Assembly (NCBI GenBank): GCA_013115135.1
Contig: JABANP010000157.1
Coordinates: forward strand, 1 to 64,000
Reading direction: 5' to 3'
Source: Perkinsus olseni
Lineage: Eukaryota; Perkinsozoa; Perkinsida; Perkinsidae
DNA: 64,000 nucleotides
The notes under the pieces were generated by a model. That model made no database searches. It had not been told where the DNA came from and was given only the letters and a program-made list of their open reading frames with translations. Below, in pieces: positions 46,682-58,009 of the stretch; the first letter of the stretch is position 1; every line of letters starts with the position of its first letter. Position numbers and translations under genes: made by a program.

Positions 46682-47170
46682 TTAATACTAGGCCTTCGTA
46701 ACGAAAAAAGCGGAGCTCGGCACGAAGTCTCGGGTTCGAACCCCAGCCAGGGCTTTTCTCTGTATTTTTTCGGGTTCATCTACAACGGTCCACGCTGGTT
46801 TTGGTTGGTAGAACGGGGATGGGCGCGCTTTCGTATTTTTTACAGAATATATGAATCGAGACCTTTCGATTGGTATGCGTCCCATGAGTTCATTCAGCAT
46901 AGTCGTGGAGAAATAATTTGAACGAACGAACGGACGAACGCACAAAAAAAGCGCAGAAGTGACAGTATATGCTCCGCAACTCGCTTCGCTCGCTCCGCAA
47001 TTAATGCGTTCCAGCATGTGGGGGAATAATCTTACAAGTATACGAACCAAACGAGGCTTAAAGGGCATTCGCGTGCTCTTCTTAGAGAGTGCGAGCCCGC
47101 GAACGCGTCTCGGGATTCGAATCCAATTCAACATGCCGCGGGATCTATCCCTAAGCGGCTAAGAAATGCC
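46682..47170. other. Intergenic region with two tRNA-T-arm-like motifs
   Basis: CTCGGGTTCGAACCC (about 46728-46742) and CTCGGGATTCGAATCC (about 47108-47123) resemble the T-arm/B-box of tRNA genes and lie in the same orientation. I cannot fold a cloverleaf around either. A 149-codon minus-strand frame across the region has no recognisable domains. A GAACGAACG-type simple repeat is near 46918-46940. Confidence 0.35.
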
Positions 47171-47585
47171 GATACACCTACCGGAAGCATTCTGGTGATG
47201 GGTCTGATAAATGTGGCGACGATCATCTCGCTCAGGCTTGCGGCAATTGGATTGCCCTTCGCGAACGTATGAGGCTGTCCGTCTGATCTTGTCATCTCTG
47301 CCTTAGTCGGGACTGTCGTGTGCGATACTTGGGGCAGCCATCATGAGCGGTAAAACTGTCATTCAAGATGCCGTGGAGTCGAGGGTAGGTGCATGAAGGT
47401 TGTGTGCATATCCCGAGTATAACAGGTTTAGGTTGCATGACAGTGTTTAGGTTACGGTCAAGACATTCGTGAGCAATCTTAGTGGCCTTCTGCAGTTGAA
47501 GTATCAAAGATCGCAAGGAGGCCTACTGGACGGAGGCAAGACTTGCCTCTACGGTTTAGCAGAAGCAGAACGTTGCTCCTACTAG
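47171..47585 (+). CDS. Possible small membrane protein, fragmentary model
   Basis: Three plus-strand pieces look coding: a hydrophobic segment (ILVMGLINVATIISLRLAAI, about 47192-47251), a second one (GLSCAILGAAIMSGKTVIQD, about 47311-47370) that reaches a GTAGGT donor, and VKTFVSNLSGLLQLKYQRSQ (about 47458-47517). The last continues to TAG at 47583-47585. Two predicted membrane segments followed by a soluble tail would fit a small ER or organelle membrane protein. It might be the 5' part of the coiled-coil gene that follows. No family is recognised. Confidence 0.3.
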
Positions 47586-48132
47586 ACCCGTTCGTAGTAC
47601 CAATATTTGAATTAATTGAGCCTCGTTTAACGAGGTGGAGCTTTTTACTGTGTTCTTATATTGTCAAACGGCTCGGCGGAACTGGAGCTGACATATGTAC
47701 AGCAATACAACTTTAATCAGATGGGCCAGCGATCTGGAGCGATCTTCAGCGTGTACGTAATGGAGCGAAGAAAAGCTGCGTACAAGGGCTGTTATCGAAA
47801 GCGGCACCGAGCAGCAACGTGAGTGAGAAGAGCGGAGAAGGTGAGCTTCGTAACCTTGTCTCGAGATGGACTCACCGTTGTGTCCTGGACGGAGACAACT
47901 GGACTATTGAAATGGGTTTGATAGAAAAACCGAAAAATTGCTCTCGACAATTAAGCTGAGGATATTCTCTATGCGTAACTCTCAAAGCCGCTCCTCGACG
48001 ACCGGATGGGATGAGCTCAGAGAGATGTGGCCGGTGATACGATACACGGTGTATGGGATGAAGTAGCTTGGACTTGTGACATGCTACCCGGCTCACCGGC
48101 CTTGGTAGCCTGATGCTTTGGCTCAAGACTTT

Positions 48133-49147
48133 CCCTTATTCAGCCTCGACGGACAGTGGTAATGGTGCACCGAGTGTTCGAGTTGACGAGGATGGCGAGG
48201 ATTCTACCGAAGGACCCGCATCGAATGCGCAAATGAAGAGAGTCGTGGCCGGTTATCAGTCCATCATCAGCGCTCACGAACAGGTATGATGATGTCGCAA
48301 TCTACAGGGCTTACGCTGTCGGTTGGCGAGACTAGTCAGATCGCTAATGTCGAATATTTGATAATAGCCGATTTTTTACGAGCGTTATCGGTCGTGTTCG
48401 TGACCGGTGTGGATTCCAGGCCGCAAGTTTCGCCCCAGCCGTAGCGGAGAACCCTGAGGTCTGGTGTCCTGTCTCAGGAGCTGACTGAGCTGCGAAAGGA
48501 GGTGGATCGGCTTCATGCGGAGAACGACAAGTTGAAGAGCTCGATACAGGTGAATAGGACCGTGGAGGGTTCTACGATTTTACGGGTCTCCTGGGAGATG
48601 GCGATTGATGTTCTTGCGCAGGCCCAGGGCATCAAGATGACCGAAGCGGGCGACTCTGACGCTACCATGGCCCTTGTAGACAGAGTGGCGAAAAGCCTCC
48701 GGGAGAAGGTGAGACGTCTAGTTGTGGAGTCTCGAAGAACTCTCTGAATCAGCGTACGGGTTTCAGGTTGATGGTCTCACCAGACAGCTGGCGGAGGCCC
48801 AGACGCAGGCAGCATCCAAAGATGCAAATACGGTACGATTGAGCAGTCCGTGACTTGAGGATGTGGGAGTGGTGTTCATCATGCAGTATCGGAAGCTCCT
48901 AGCAGACGATAACGAGAGGCGGACGCGGATGATCGAGGCTTTTGAGAAGAATCATATCGACGGACCAGGTGGGGAACTCATTCTAGTTCCTGTGGATCTG
49001 AATGGAGCTCTAGATGTGCCGCGGTATCGGCTGTTACCATCAGATGCGGAAACGACGATAGCGTCTCCCGTTGCCTGCTTGGTTGATAGCACGCCGAACG
49101 GGTCGCTGGATAGATCTCCTGCGGGAAATGAAGGTCCAAGTCCCTAG
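48133..49147 (+). CDS. Coiled-coil protein, multi-exon
   Basis: Exons join in phase through GT-AG introns. An acidic Ser-rich piece (VRVDEDGEDSTEGPASNAQ, then RVVAGYQSIISAHEQ, ending at 48282) comes first. The rest is ELTELRKEVDRLHAENDKL (about 48479-48550), MTEAGDSDATMALVDRVAKS (about 48635-48705), VDGLTRQLAEAQTQAASKDA (about 48768-48830), and the last exon YRKLLADDNERRTRMIEAFE, which runs to TAG at 49145-49147. The heptads predict an extended coiled coil. The tail is Pro/Ser/Asn-rich. I cannot place it in a family, and the start codon is not defined. Confidence 0.55.
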
Positions 49148-49531
49148 TATACTTCCGGTATCACTTGCAAAGCACGTTGAGCAGTATACTGTTTCTATCT
49201 GTTAGAGTGTTGGGTTATGAATTTGATTCGACCGATTCTAGACGGGACAGCAGTCCTCGGGGAGATCTGGGCGCTGCAGCTCGGCCCTGCTCGAGGATTC
49301 TCGATCTTTCCAGCACATGTCACTCATTAACGCCGAGGGGAGTCGGTTCATCGTCGGGCTAAATCATGGAAAGTGAGTCGTCTAGATTTCGAACCCGAGT
49401 GCCTTCCATTGTGAAACTTTTACTGAGGCGTTGATGGCGGCAGCAGCGAGTCGTAGCTCGGGACTCTTAGAGTGGACCACTGTTGGGAATCAAATGCAGC
49501 TGCATTCGCGAATAGATTGAGGAAATTATCT
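49148..49531. other. Intergenic region
   Basis: A 37-codon ATG frame (49217-49330) is the only coding-like piece. No other support exists. It separates the coiled-coil gene from a minus-strand tRNA gene. Confidence 0.4.
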
Positions 49532-49602
49532 GGACGTGCCGGGGTTTGAACCCGGGGCCTTCTGCATGCAAAGCAGACGTGATACCACTACACCACACGC
49601 CC
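49532..49602 (-). tRNA. tRNA-Ala (anticodon UGC), copy 1
   Basis: Read on the minus strand, the 71-base gene starts GGGCGTG and ends CACGTCC, giving a 7-bp acceptor stem with G3:U70, the hallmark recognised by alanyl-tRNA synthetase. The D-arm is GTGTAGTGGTATCAC-like. The anticodon loop TTTGCAT holds TGC (49568-49570), closed by CTGC/GCAG. The T-arm is CCGGG-TTCAAAC-CCCGG. CCA is not encoded and no intron is present. Confidence 0.95.
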
Positions 49603-50120
49603 GTGGGTTATCTTTCTGTACGTGGCTCCTGCGGTATATGCGCAGTGCTCTAAGATCAGCGAGGGACCCTGTCATTCTCTGCCTCGCGACTCGTCAATTC
49701 AGCAGTGCGGCAAATCGAGATCCGAGTGTGTAGCTCAAGCGTACACTGTTCGGCTCGCGCCGGCACGTCTTCAAAGGCGTAGAAGTATAGTAATGGAGCT
49801 TTCTCATTGATTACCCACTACGTGGATGGGATCACGAATAAGCCGTATACTCAGGGACGGCGCTCACGTCCCCTGATGTTTTCGAGGCGTGAAGCTGAGC
49901 CCGAGGCATCATTCCATAAATCCACTGTAACCAACGAGAGTTGACGCCCTAGGTATCTCCCGTGAAGTTTGTCAATCGGTTTCTACTTCTGCGAGATGCT
50001 CTGTTTGGTTTCGACTACACTGTTACCGAGACGGGACGAGACTGCAATACTCAATGACGTCTTTATCCTATCTGGGGGTCGTGATTTGCTGATCAAGGTT
50101 TTTGTTTGCCGCCGTGGAAT
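49603..50120. other. Intergenic region upstream of hslU
   Basis: No supported gene. It contains the upstream flank of the tRNA gene (minus strand) and the promoter of the plus-strand HslU gene, which are divergent. Confidence 0.5.
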
Positions 50121-53100
50121 ATGATGATCTGGAGCAGACGCCGTCTGTTTTGCACGACGACTAAGGTAACCGTTCTGCCATCGTCTGGAATCGCAGTCTC
50201 TAGGCACGCTTGATCTCGTCAGGCGCATGCTCCACTGTGCTTCGCTAGGCGACTGTTAGTGTTCCCTGATGGCAGGTTGCCTCGACTTCGACAACCGCAG
50301 GGAACAGCTGGAGCGCCAGAGATGCCTACGCTTGCCCGTCGCCAAAGGATCTTGTTAAACACTTGGATGAGGTGAGGCACTGCCGTACTCCTCCCCTACG
50401 AGGTCTCGGCCTATCCTGCAGTCTTCGATCATCCGCAGTATTGGGGGCCGTCGGGTGCGGTTGAGTTATTAAATTGACTGTCATTGCATCAATGTGTGAT
50501 TATGTCAGTTTATTATTGGCCAAACTGATGCGAAGCGAGTCGTCGCTATCGCGGTGAGGGATCGATGGAGACGGCAGCAGATCGCCGACGCGGGTCTCAG
50601 GAAGGAACTGCTGCCAACCAAGTACGGGACAAGCTTCCTTTTCTCTTGGTCGTCATCAATGCTCTCCAGTATCCTTTTGGAGGGTCCATCAGGATGCGGC
50701 AAGACGGAAATCGCGAGGCGGCTGGCGGACGTTATCGGCGCGCCTCTAGTGAAGGTTGTGGCGACGAAGTAGAGTGGGCCTGCCTTCCTATCAAGAGCTC
50801 AGTTTCTCATCAAAGTATGGTCTCCGTGCACCCGGAGGGATTTCGAGGTACACTGAAGTCGGCTTCATTGGTGAAGATACTCAGACGATGATACATGAGC
50901 TGGCAGACTCTTCTTATGACATGGAACGGAAGAGAGTCATGTCAGAGGTCCAGGTAGGTGGCAGTCGGACTCCACGTTGGGAACGCCGAGCATTATGCGA
51001 AATGCTGAGGAAGGTCTCAATTGAGTGCTTGACTATCTCAATCTGTTTCGCAATCCCGCATCCGCTTAACCTAAGTATAATGTGCGAGCATATATTTTTG
51101 GTGGACGTGCCGAGGTTTGAACTCGGGGCCTTCTGCATGCAAAGCAGACGTGATACCACTACACCACACGCCCGTTGGGACTTATGTTCGTATTTCATAC
51201 TCCGGGAAGCTGCCCATGGTCCCCCATACAATTCATTTCGCTTGAGTATATTTAGTACAACCTTCCTGAAACATTCACGCGCTCATTGGTAGTGGGTGAG
51301 TGCCGTGTCACTGAGTAAAGTAACCAGACTTCCATGTCGCTGACAAGTACCGCGGCTATTCCCAGGTCGAGGCCAGACAACTTGCCATCGAAGCGGTTGC
51401 TAGAGCGTATCTATGCACTCCTGAAGGGACCGGAGAGGAGTCCGTGGCAGCAGCCAAGGTGGGCTGCACACTCTCAACCGTTCCGGTCGGTCAGTATTCA
51501 ACAGTTTCCATCAGGACCTGATCGAGAAAGAGGATCCTCGAACCATGAGCATCGAGATCGAAATCGAGAGTCATCTGACGCATCCCGCGCCGCTCGATCC
51601 CAGCAGGCCTGGAGGCCTCTTCGATGGAGGCGGCAGCAGAGGCCGTAGAGGTCCGCAGAACCTTTGGATTCCCCGTCAGACAGCTGGACGCGTTGTATCG
51701 TCCGAGAGTGTCATGAATGGCGATTTTTGAAGCCGCGACTGCAGTGAGGTCTTGGCAAAAGCTGCTTGTTCCCCTCAGACCAAGCCCCGCCGCCCACCCC
51801 GGGGATCAACGTGACTGGTGAACGACAGCCGGACAGAGCGGGGCAAGCCCATTCGTACGGCGCGGAGGAAGCTCTGCGGTGGAGCAAGCTCACTGTACGG
51901 GACGCCATGGTAGGTCGGCGTCGCAATTCTCCTCGCTGGTGGACGGAGTCGTGATAGTCCACACTGATTCTTTGCCAGTCGCTCGTCACTGAACACTACG
52001 CCAGTACTCTCATACTCGACAGAGAGCCCGAGATAAGGGAACGTGCGCGAGTCACCTGCGAGGAGCGAGGGATGGTCTTCATTGATGAGTTCGATAAGCT
52101 CATCAGTGAAGAGCGGGAGGTGTGGTACTCTCCATTCGGTCTCAGCCACCGGTGATTTGGCGTCAGTGTCCCGCTGGCTTAGGTCGCTAGTGGGTTTGGA
52201 TCGAAACGAAGAGGAGTACAGAAGGAGTTGCTCTCTCTCATAGAAGGGACGGTGGTAACAACTCCGAGACTCGGACGAATATCAACAGAGCATATCCTGT
52301 GAGTCGGCAAGTCCGATCTCCTTCACTCTGCACCAAGGTTTCGTACGCCTTCAGCGTGATGGAGCCATCTGATAGTCTGGTACTTCATCCCACCCGCAGG
52401 TTCATCTGTGCGGGAGCATTCACCACAGCGAAACCCGCCCAAATCATGCCGGAGCTGCAAGGCCGGTTGCCGATAAGGAGCGTCTTGAAGCCTCTGACCG
52501 CTGAGGATTTCATCCGCATACTAACGGGAATACGGTGAGTCGAACTACGTCCTCTATCAAGCTGGGCTGTGCCGTCGCTGGAAGTCATCAGAGGAGACCT
52601 CTCGGGGCCCTCGTCTGCGATTGAGAATGAGTGAACCCGGTCGTTATCGAGCCGCCCAGGCTCGCAACAGGCCATTCCAGTGTTCGAAGCCAAAAAAGAT
52701 GCAGGTCGCTCGCAGTGCAATTTGGCAGAAGCTTGGTTCGCTGTTGACTTAGTCGACTCGGGAGGCGTCGTGAAAATTTCTGCGAGGATGGTTGATGTAC
52801 AGGACGGTTTCGCCCATGCTTTTTGGCGCGTATATGAGCATCCTCGAGGTACACGTTGCCGATGCAGCAGCAAGCTCTCCTGAAGGTCGAAGGAGTGGAC
52901 CTTCAATTTGACGCTGACGCTCTCGAGGAAATCTCCAAGTGGGCCTCTCTCGACTGCTTCCTTTGATGTTTCCACGGGATGAGTGCGCTCCGAACACGAA
53001 TAACATGCTTTCCATCGAACCCGAGCATAAGGCCGCGGGTGCCTGCTCGAGATATCCCCAGAGGCTGCCTGCTGGCGACTGTGGGATGAACTTAATTGCT

Positions 53101-53735
53101 GTCGTATTTGAAGGGCTGAGTGGTGATGAGTGGGCGTCGCCGACGCCGCGTCGGTCTGTCATTAAGTCTCTTGCGGTAGCGACTCGGAGTCCCCGACGTT
53201 CAACTTCGAGTGCCGGTCGAATCCGCCGTTCTCAGGAGTGCATTCGAGCTGAACCGTAGTTCAGCCAACACTGGTGCCCGGCGGCTGCAGAGCGTGATGA
53301 GCACCCTGTTGGAAGATATCAAGTGAGGCTCGTTGACTAAGGCGTGTGATTCACACAGAATCCGCTGTCGATCCTGTGGTGGTATGGAACCTGATTGGGA
53401 TCCGTCCCTCGGAACTACGGTGGAATTTTGAGTTCAACGCGAGCGAATTATGCTCAGTCTGAAGTCGCATGGCCGGCGTCGGGCAGACGCTGCGTACGGT
53501 GGACGTGTGGCGACGCAACATGAGTCGCTTTTTGAGATGATGATTATTCTGTCAGGTTCGAGGCGGGATCCGGGGGACCTTCAGTCGTCCGCATTGACAA
53601 GAACAGAGTAAGCGCGGTTTGTTACCTTTGAACATTTCTCATCCTGAGAAAGACGGAGTTGTGCTGTTGGATCAGGTTAAGGAGACGGTGGCAGCGTTGA
53701 TGACCAAATCCGACCTCTCCAAATATGTCATCTAA
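50121..53735 (+). CDS. hslU: ATP-dependent protease ATPase subunit HslU (ClpY), mitochondrial
   Basis: AAA+ unfoldase that feeds substrates to the HslV peptidase. First exons: 50121-50165 ([15 protein letters not shown], a mitochondrial targeting sequence), 50276-50371 ([12 protein letters not shown]), 50509-50621 ([20 protein letters not shown]), 50670-50768 ([20 protein letters not shown], Walker A), 50848-50953 ([20 protein letters not shown]) and 51366-51458. All are phase-compatible. Later exons contain the I-domain (MSIEIEIE), Walker [13 protein letters not shown] (about 52070-52106), [37 protein letters not shown] (sensor and pore-side region), [20 protein letters not shown], and [19 protein letters not shown] with the sensor-2 Arg. 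The end is SDLSKYVI with TAA at 53733-53735, the usual HslU C-terminus. A TTT/TT discrepancy near 51505 breaks one join. A tRNA gene lies antisense in intron 50954-51365. Confidence 0.92.
51103..51173 (-). tRNA. tRNA-Ala (anticodon UGC), copy 2, nested in an hslU intron
   Basis: Same length and sequence as copy 1, including the G3:U70 acceptor pair, the TGC anticodon and the D-arm. The exception is one T-stem base pair changed on both sides (CCGAG-TTCAAAC-CTCGG here, CCGGG and CCCGG there). The compensatory change keeps pairing and indicates a maintained tRNA. It is antisense to hslU within the intron 50954-51365. Confidence 0.95.
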
Positions 53736-54016
53736 CGCTACTCTGATGTTGGCAGTTGCATGACGGCCTTTGGGCTGACAGTTTCTTGTGGTCGGGGTTG
53801 TTTGCGTTCAGTGCGGAGCCCTCAGGTATCATCGCATAGAATTGACGATTGTGGATCGCCTAAACTCATCCCTCTTGCAACCAGATACATCGGGGCTAGC
53901 CCGACTAAGTTGTCTTACAGCGAAGTATAGTAGAAGTGGGGCGCCAATCTCTCCTCGGCCGCCAAGAGACCATGGACTTCCTCATCCTCTCTCGGCTTCT
54001 TCTCGCGACTATAATT

Positions 54017-56966
54017 CTATCTCGATGTTCTTGAGTGATGACAGCAGACGCTGGTCGGGTCTAGCGGAACGAGCTCAGATATCTCGGTGGAACGGCTACC
54101 GCCTACCATTTCTGTTGCCCGCAGCGTCCTCTTGAGTTCACGACAGATTGGTTCACATCTGCGCCTCTCCGCGATATCGAGGGGCGTGGAACGGGTGACG
54201 TCTTCCAGTCTTGCTGCAACACTACCGCCATCTCTGAGTAATCGAGACAGTCGAGAGGTCGTCCCGAGCTGTAGATTTACTTGATAAATAAAGGATAATA
54301 ATAATTGATCCCATTGGAAAAATTTTATTAGATATACTAATATCGATGAAACCAAAAAAAGTCTGCGAAAGAGACCGAAAACTTTTTCTCGCCTTTAACG
54401 AATAAATGCAGCAGAAAAGAGTGAGCCACTTGCCACGTGATGGCGCGAGAACAGCAGTCGAGCAATTGAAGCAGCGGAGAGTCGAGCGGTTGTCCCAAAC
54501 CATGGTCTACTGTAGGTCTATTGACAACAGTTATTCCAATAATGCTGCTGTCTTCATTTTGGCATAGCGACAGCACTTTTGCATGTAGCATCTTTCCGTT
54601 ACATACTGAGTACCGCTGCTGCTTTCACGTGGCATAGTGGCCTCATTTCTGCATTCCTGCGTTTCTGTCGTTACAGACTGCTGTATTACCAACAGCCCGA
54701 TAGTTATCTTACGAGAAGATAGCGTCGATTCGACTGTCCAAAGAAGCTTACACGCTCAACAGTAGTTTGACAGTGTCGGTCTCGCACGCAAAGGCCGCCC
54801 AGTGAAGAGGGGTGTGGCCGATGCTGTCCCTCTCCAGCACGTCAGCGCGATGCCTCAGCAGCGTCCGAACGACGTCACAGCTGTTGGGTTCTGAGGAAGG
54901 CCGGATGGCAGGGACGACGAGGTAGCCGCAGGCTTTTTACGCTGGCAGGCGGCATGCAACGGAGTCACCAGAGACATGTCTTGCTTGTTCGGATCAGCAC
55001 ACTTCCTGAACTCAGGCGTTGTGAAGGATTTATCAAAGCGCAAGTACTGCGTACTCGAGCAACTCTCCGACGGCCTTCGTGTCATGCTCGTATGCAGCCA
55101 CGTGCAAGTCGGTGATTCCAAAGGCTCCAAGTTGATCATGGATCGACGGTCGGCGGTTGGCCATGCAATGAGGGCAACCCTCTGTGGTCCCTCAGGGAGG
55201 GAATAGTAGGAACCAAACATAGTAGCCTCTACTCACAGCAGAGCTTCATGTAGTGGAACAATGGTCACAATGCGACGACTTCGGACGACTCAGCATCGTC
55301 TGACTCGGAACGCTGCAGTTCTCCCTAGCAGCCGGTACGCCTCCAGCGTGGCATCGCTCATCCCGTCAAGCCGCTGCTCGACGGGGCTCGTGAACCTCGA
55401 CTGATCGACCCATACCTCCGGAGTCGGGCCTAGAGACACAACAGAAGTCCTGCGGGATATCTCTGCCATGACCCTAGCGCAGTGGCACGCACCTGTCAGC
55501 CTCAGTCTCCTCCTCGTCCTCTCGAGACTCGGCATCTGGCCTGAACGTGGGGTCAAAATTAAACAAAAGTGACAACACCCGCGTACCCGCCCCATTCGTT
55601 CTCGTAGTCACCGACGTTGAAGACTTCCTCCTCTCCCGAAGGCGGTCGGTCCACTAGTGTTTGGAAGGACCGTCTGCTCTTAGAGCAATCCGGGCTGAAA
55701 CTGGCTTCAAACTTAGCGACCAGTTCGGCGCGCTTTTGCCGCCTTCTCTCAGCATCCCGGTGGAGCCGATCGGAAATGGCGCTAGCAGATTTCGAAGGGG
55801 TTATCGCGCCGAACGAGTTGCGATTGAAGGCCCCCTGTTCGAACGCGCCGTCGTCTCTGGCGTCGGTCGGTCGCGTCTCGGTAGAGCCTTTCGCTGGCCG
55901 TGGCCGCCCGATCCGGACTCAAGCTTGAGTCGCCACCGAGAATCCTCGGAGAGAAGGGGCACTGCGCCGCCTGCCGCCGCTGCTCCTCCTGACGCTTCTG
56001 TTCAGCGTCGGCAATCCTACGCTCCCGTTGTTTCACGGCGTCCGAATAGAGGCGGTCGAATATCCGTTGGCATTCAGCTCTGGAAGCCACTAGTCGTCGA
56101 GGGCCACCGTCAGAGTCGTCCGTCGAGTGATTGGTCGAGTATGGCTGAGGAGATGACGGAAACTTGACCAATCTCGTAGAGGAAGACGTACATCTGCAGC
56201 GTCGAGCTCCGGCTCTTCCGCAGCAGGCTCTTGCGTTCCGCTAATGGCATCCCTGAATGGTGGATTGGAGGCTGGGGGTATCCTTATGCTTCCGTACTTG
56301 CTCCGAGAACCGCGCATGTGTGACGCCAGCTGTGCTGCCAGTGACCGCAGGAGCCGATAGAAGCGCACACAGATGCCTGACACAAAAGCTGTCCCCGTAC
56401 ACAGAGGCGAGGGCGAGCTACCTTCAACAGCACTACGCTGCATCCGCCTTAGGTGATGCAAAAGCCGGACCTCTCTTTCCGCTTCACACTCTTCGGTTGA
56501 GGTACTTGCAGGTGCATTGAGGAGGCTAACGAGGGCTGACACGTCCGCGACGTCCAGCGAGATGTCGGTCGGGCTCTGAGGGCGAGAGGATCTATCACCA
56601 GGCGACTGAGCATTGCGAGCATTGAGCGGCAGCTGATGCGATGTCGTAGATTTGGGCCTCGTACCCCGGTGGTATCATCTCGGGGTGGTGTGGTATCAAA
56701 AATGGGCAGCTTGATGACATGCGTGCCTTCAGAGTTCCTCGCGAGGAGCTGATTGTCTCCCTTGGTTCGACTGGCTAGCAAGTCAAGAGACAGGGCCTGA
56801 GTGAGGTAGAGTAACACCGAGGAACCTTCCGCTCGACACGTCGATCTACCCTGTTGGCGAGGGAATTCTCAAAGTCGCTGTATCCAGTGGTCAGAGCATC
56901 GTAACATGTACGCTCGTTACTAAAGGGAGACCTCGGCTTGGGTTTCCGCCGTCGGGGAGCGGACAT
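54017..56966 (-). CDS. Ankyrin-repeat protein with RLY/H-DA-RR repeats in its N-terminal half
   Basis: Start ATG at 56966 (MSAPRRRKPKPRSPFSNER). The N-terminal part is disordered and basic, then comes a region with three copies of an Arg/Asp-rich motif: FDRLYSDAVKQRERR (about 56010-56060), SERLYRDATDRRQRR (about 55855-55900) and SDRLHRDAERRRQKR (about 55735-55780). C-terminal exons hold ankyrin repeats: DMSLVTPLHAACQRKKPAA (about 54930-54990), then VVRTLLRHRADVLERDSIGH with TPLHWAAFACETDTVKLLLS (about 54755-54880), and a last exon with TRSTPLDIAERRRCEPICRE, ending at 54017. Ankyrins mediate protein binding. The RLY-DA motif is common in unrelated protist flagellar and cytoskeletal proteins, which I recall only generally. 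Between copies 2 and 3 the frame shifts at a GACC tandem. Several joins are unresolved. Confidence 0.6.
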
Positions 56967-58009
56967 GAAGGTCGCGCCACAACGCTAGTCTCTGATAATA
57001 TGCCACCACCACTGGTGGTCCTCCGAGAGCAGCCAGGCGGATGCAGGAGAGTCGGGAGGCGAACGAAACAACCCGCGAGTCCGTGTAGAGACTTGTGCTC
57101 ACGACAGCTTTCTAACATGCTACCGTCAACCTGCTGTTACTCTCCGGTTGAGGATGATTCGTATGAGCGGACAGTCCCAGGCAGCCTACGGGGGAGCACA
57201 GAGGGGAATTAGAGAGCTCGGAGTTCAACGATACGGCATCACACCGACAGGACGGTGGGGCTCTGGCAGACCTGAGAACCTACTCATCGTCGTGGTCCGG
57301 AGGAGGCGGCCGCCCTCGCGGAGCTGCATCGGGGAGGTGACCGAAGTGACCGTACTTGGCAATTCTCTGTTGTCTCGAAACCTATTTAAAGAGGGACGAC
57401 AGGACCATCGACTCCACTAGGGTCCCGTAAATGCCATCGAGAATAGATAAGCGAGCAGATCTGCGTGAGGACGAGCGAGAAGGTCGGATGAGGAGTTGGG
57501 AGGCCGTCATACCTCGAGTATTGAGACAACAGGCGGTGGTTTGGGTGGAGGAGGTAAGGTGGGCAGATGAGCCACGCAGGGCTCCACGGATCGCTGGTCA
57601 TCCTGAAGGAGATCGTCGCACCAGCTGCAACTGAAGTACACGGTCCTACTTGTCTCCCTTCGTTCGAACGGCCTATTGTCTTTGCAGGCGGCAACTTCAT
57701 CGATGGCAGTGTCCTCAGGAGATTCTCTCCGCCGATGGGCAAAGAGAAGGGTATGTGGGACCGGTCTATCCTCACCTCGTTCAGGTTAACGCCGAACTCC
57801 TGATCTCAGAAGAACCAAGTAATGACCCTGGAGACTGCTGTTCTGTTGCGCTCGACAGGCGAGTGGTCACTTTCGGAGCTCTGTGCATGCTCCGCTTCAA
57901 GGCTTCCCTTCGGAGGGCCTCCAGTGCCTCCAGTTCGATCCCTCGGACGCGGTCGGCTGCGGTGACGCCTACCAGCGCGAGGTGGTCTAGGGCCTTCATC
58001 GCAGCGCTG
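56967..58009. other. Region without a firm gene model
   Basis: Both strands have coding-like pieces: on plus, MSHAGLHGSLVILKEIVA (about 57567-57620) and an Ala-rich helix near 57310-57345; on minus, AMKALDHLALVGVTAADRV and ELEALEALRREALKRSM (about 57860-58000). The plus pieces faintly resemble HEAT repeats of large kinases. The minus piece could extend the channel gene. I could not join either into a gene. Confidence 0.3.

Noticed and set aside
46688..47134. 149-codon minus-strand frame
   Set aside because: Low-complexity basic sequence with no motif. It overlaps the T-arm-like and simple repeats and is probably noncoding.
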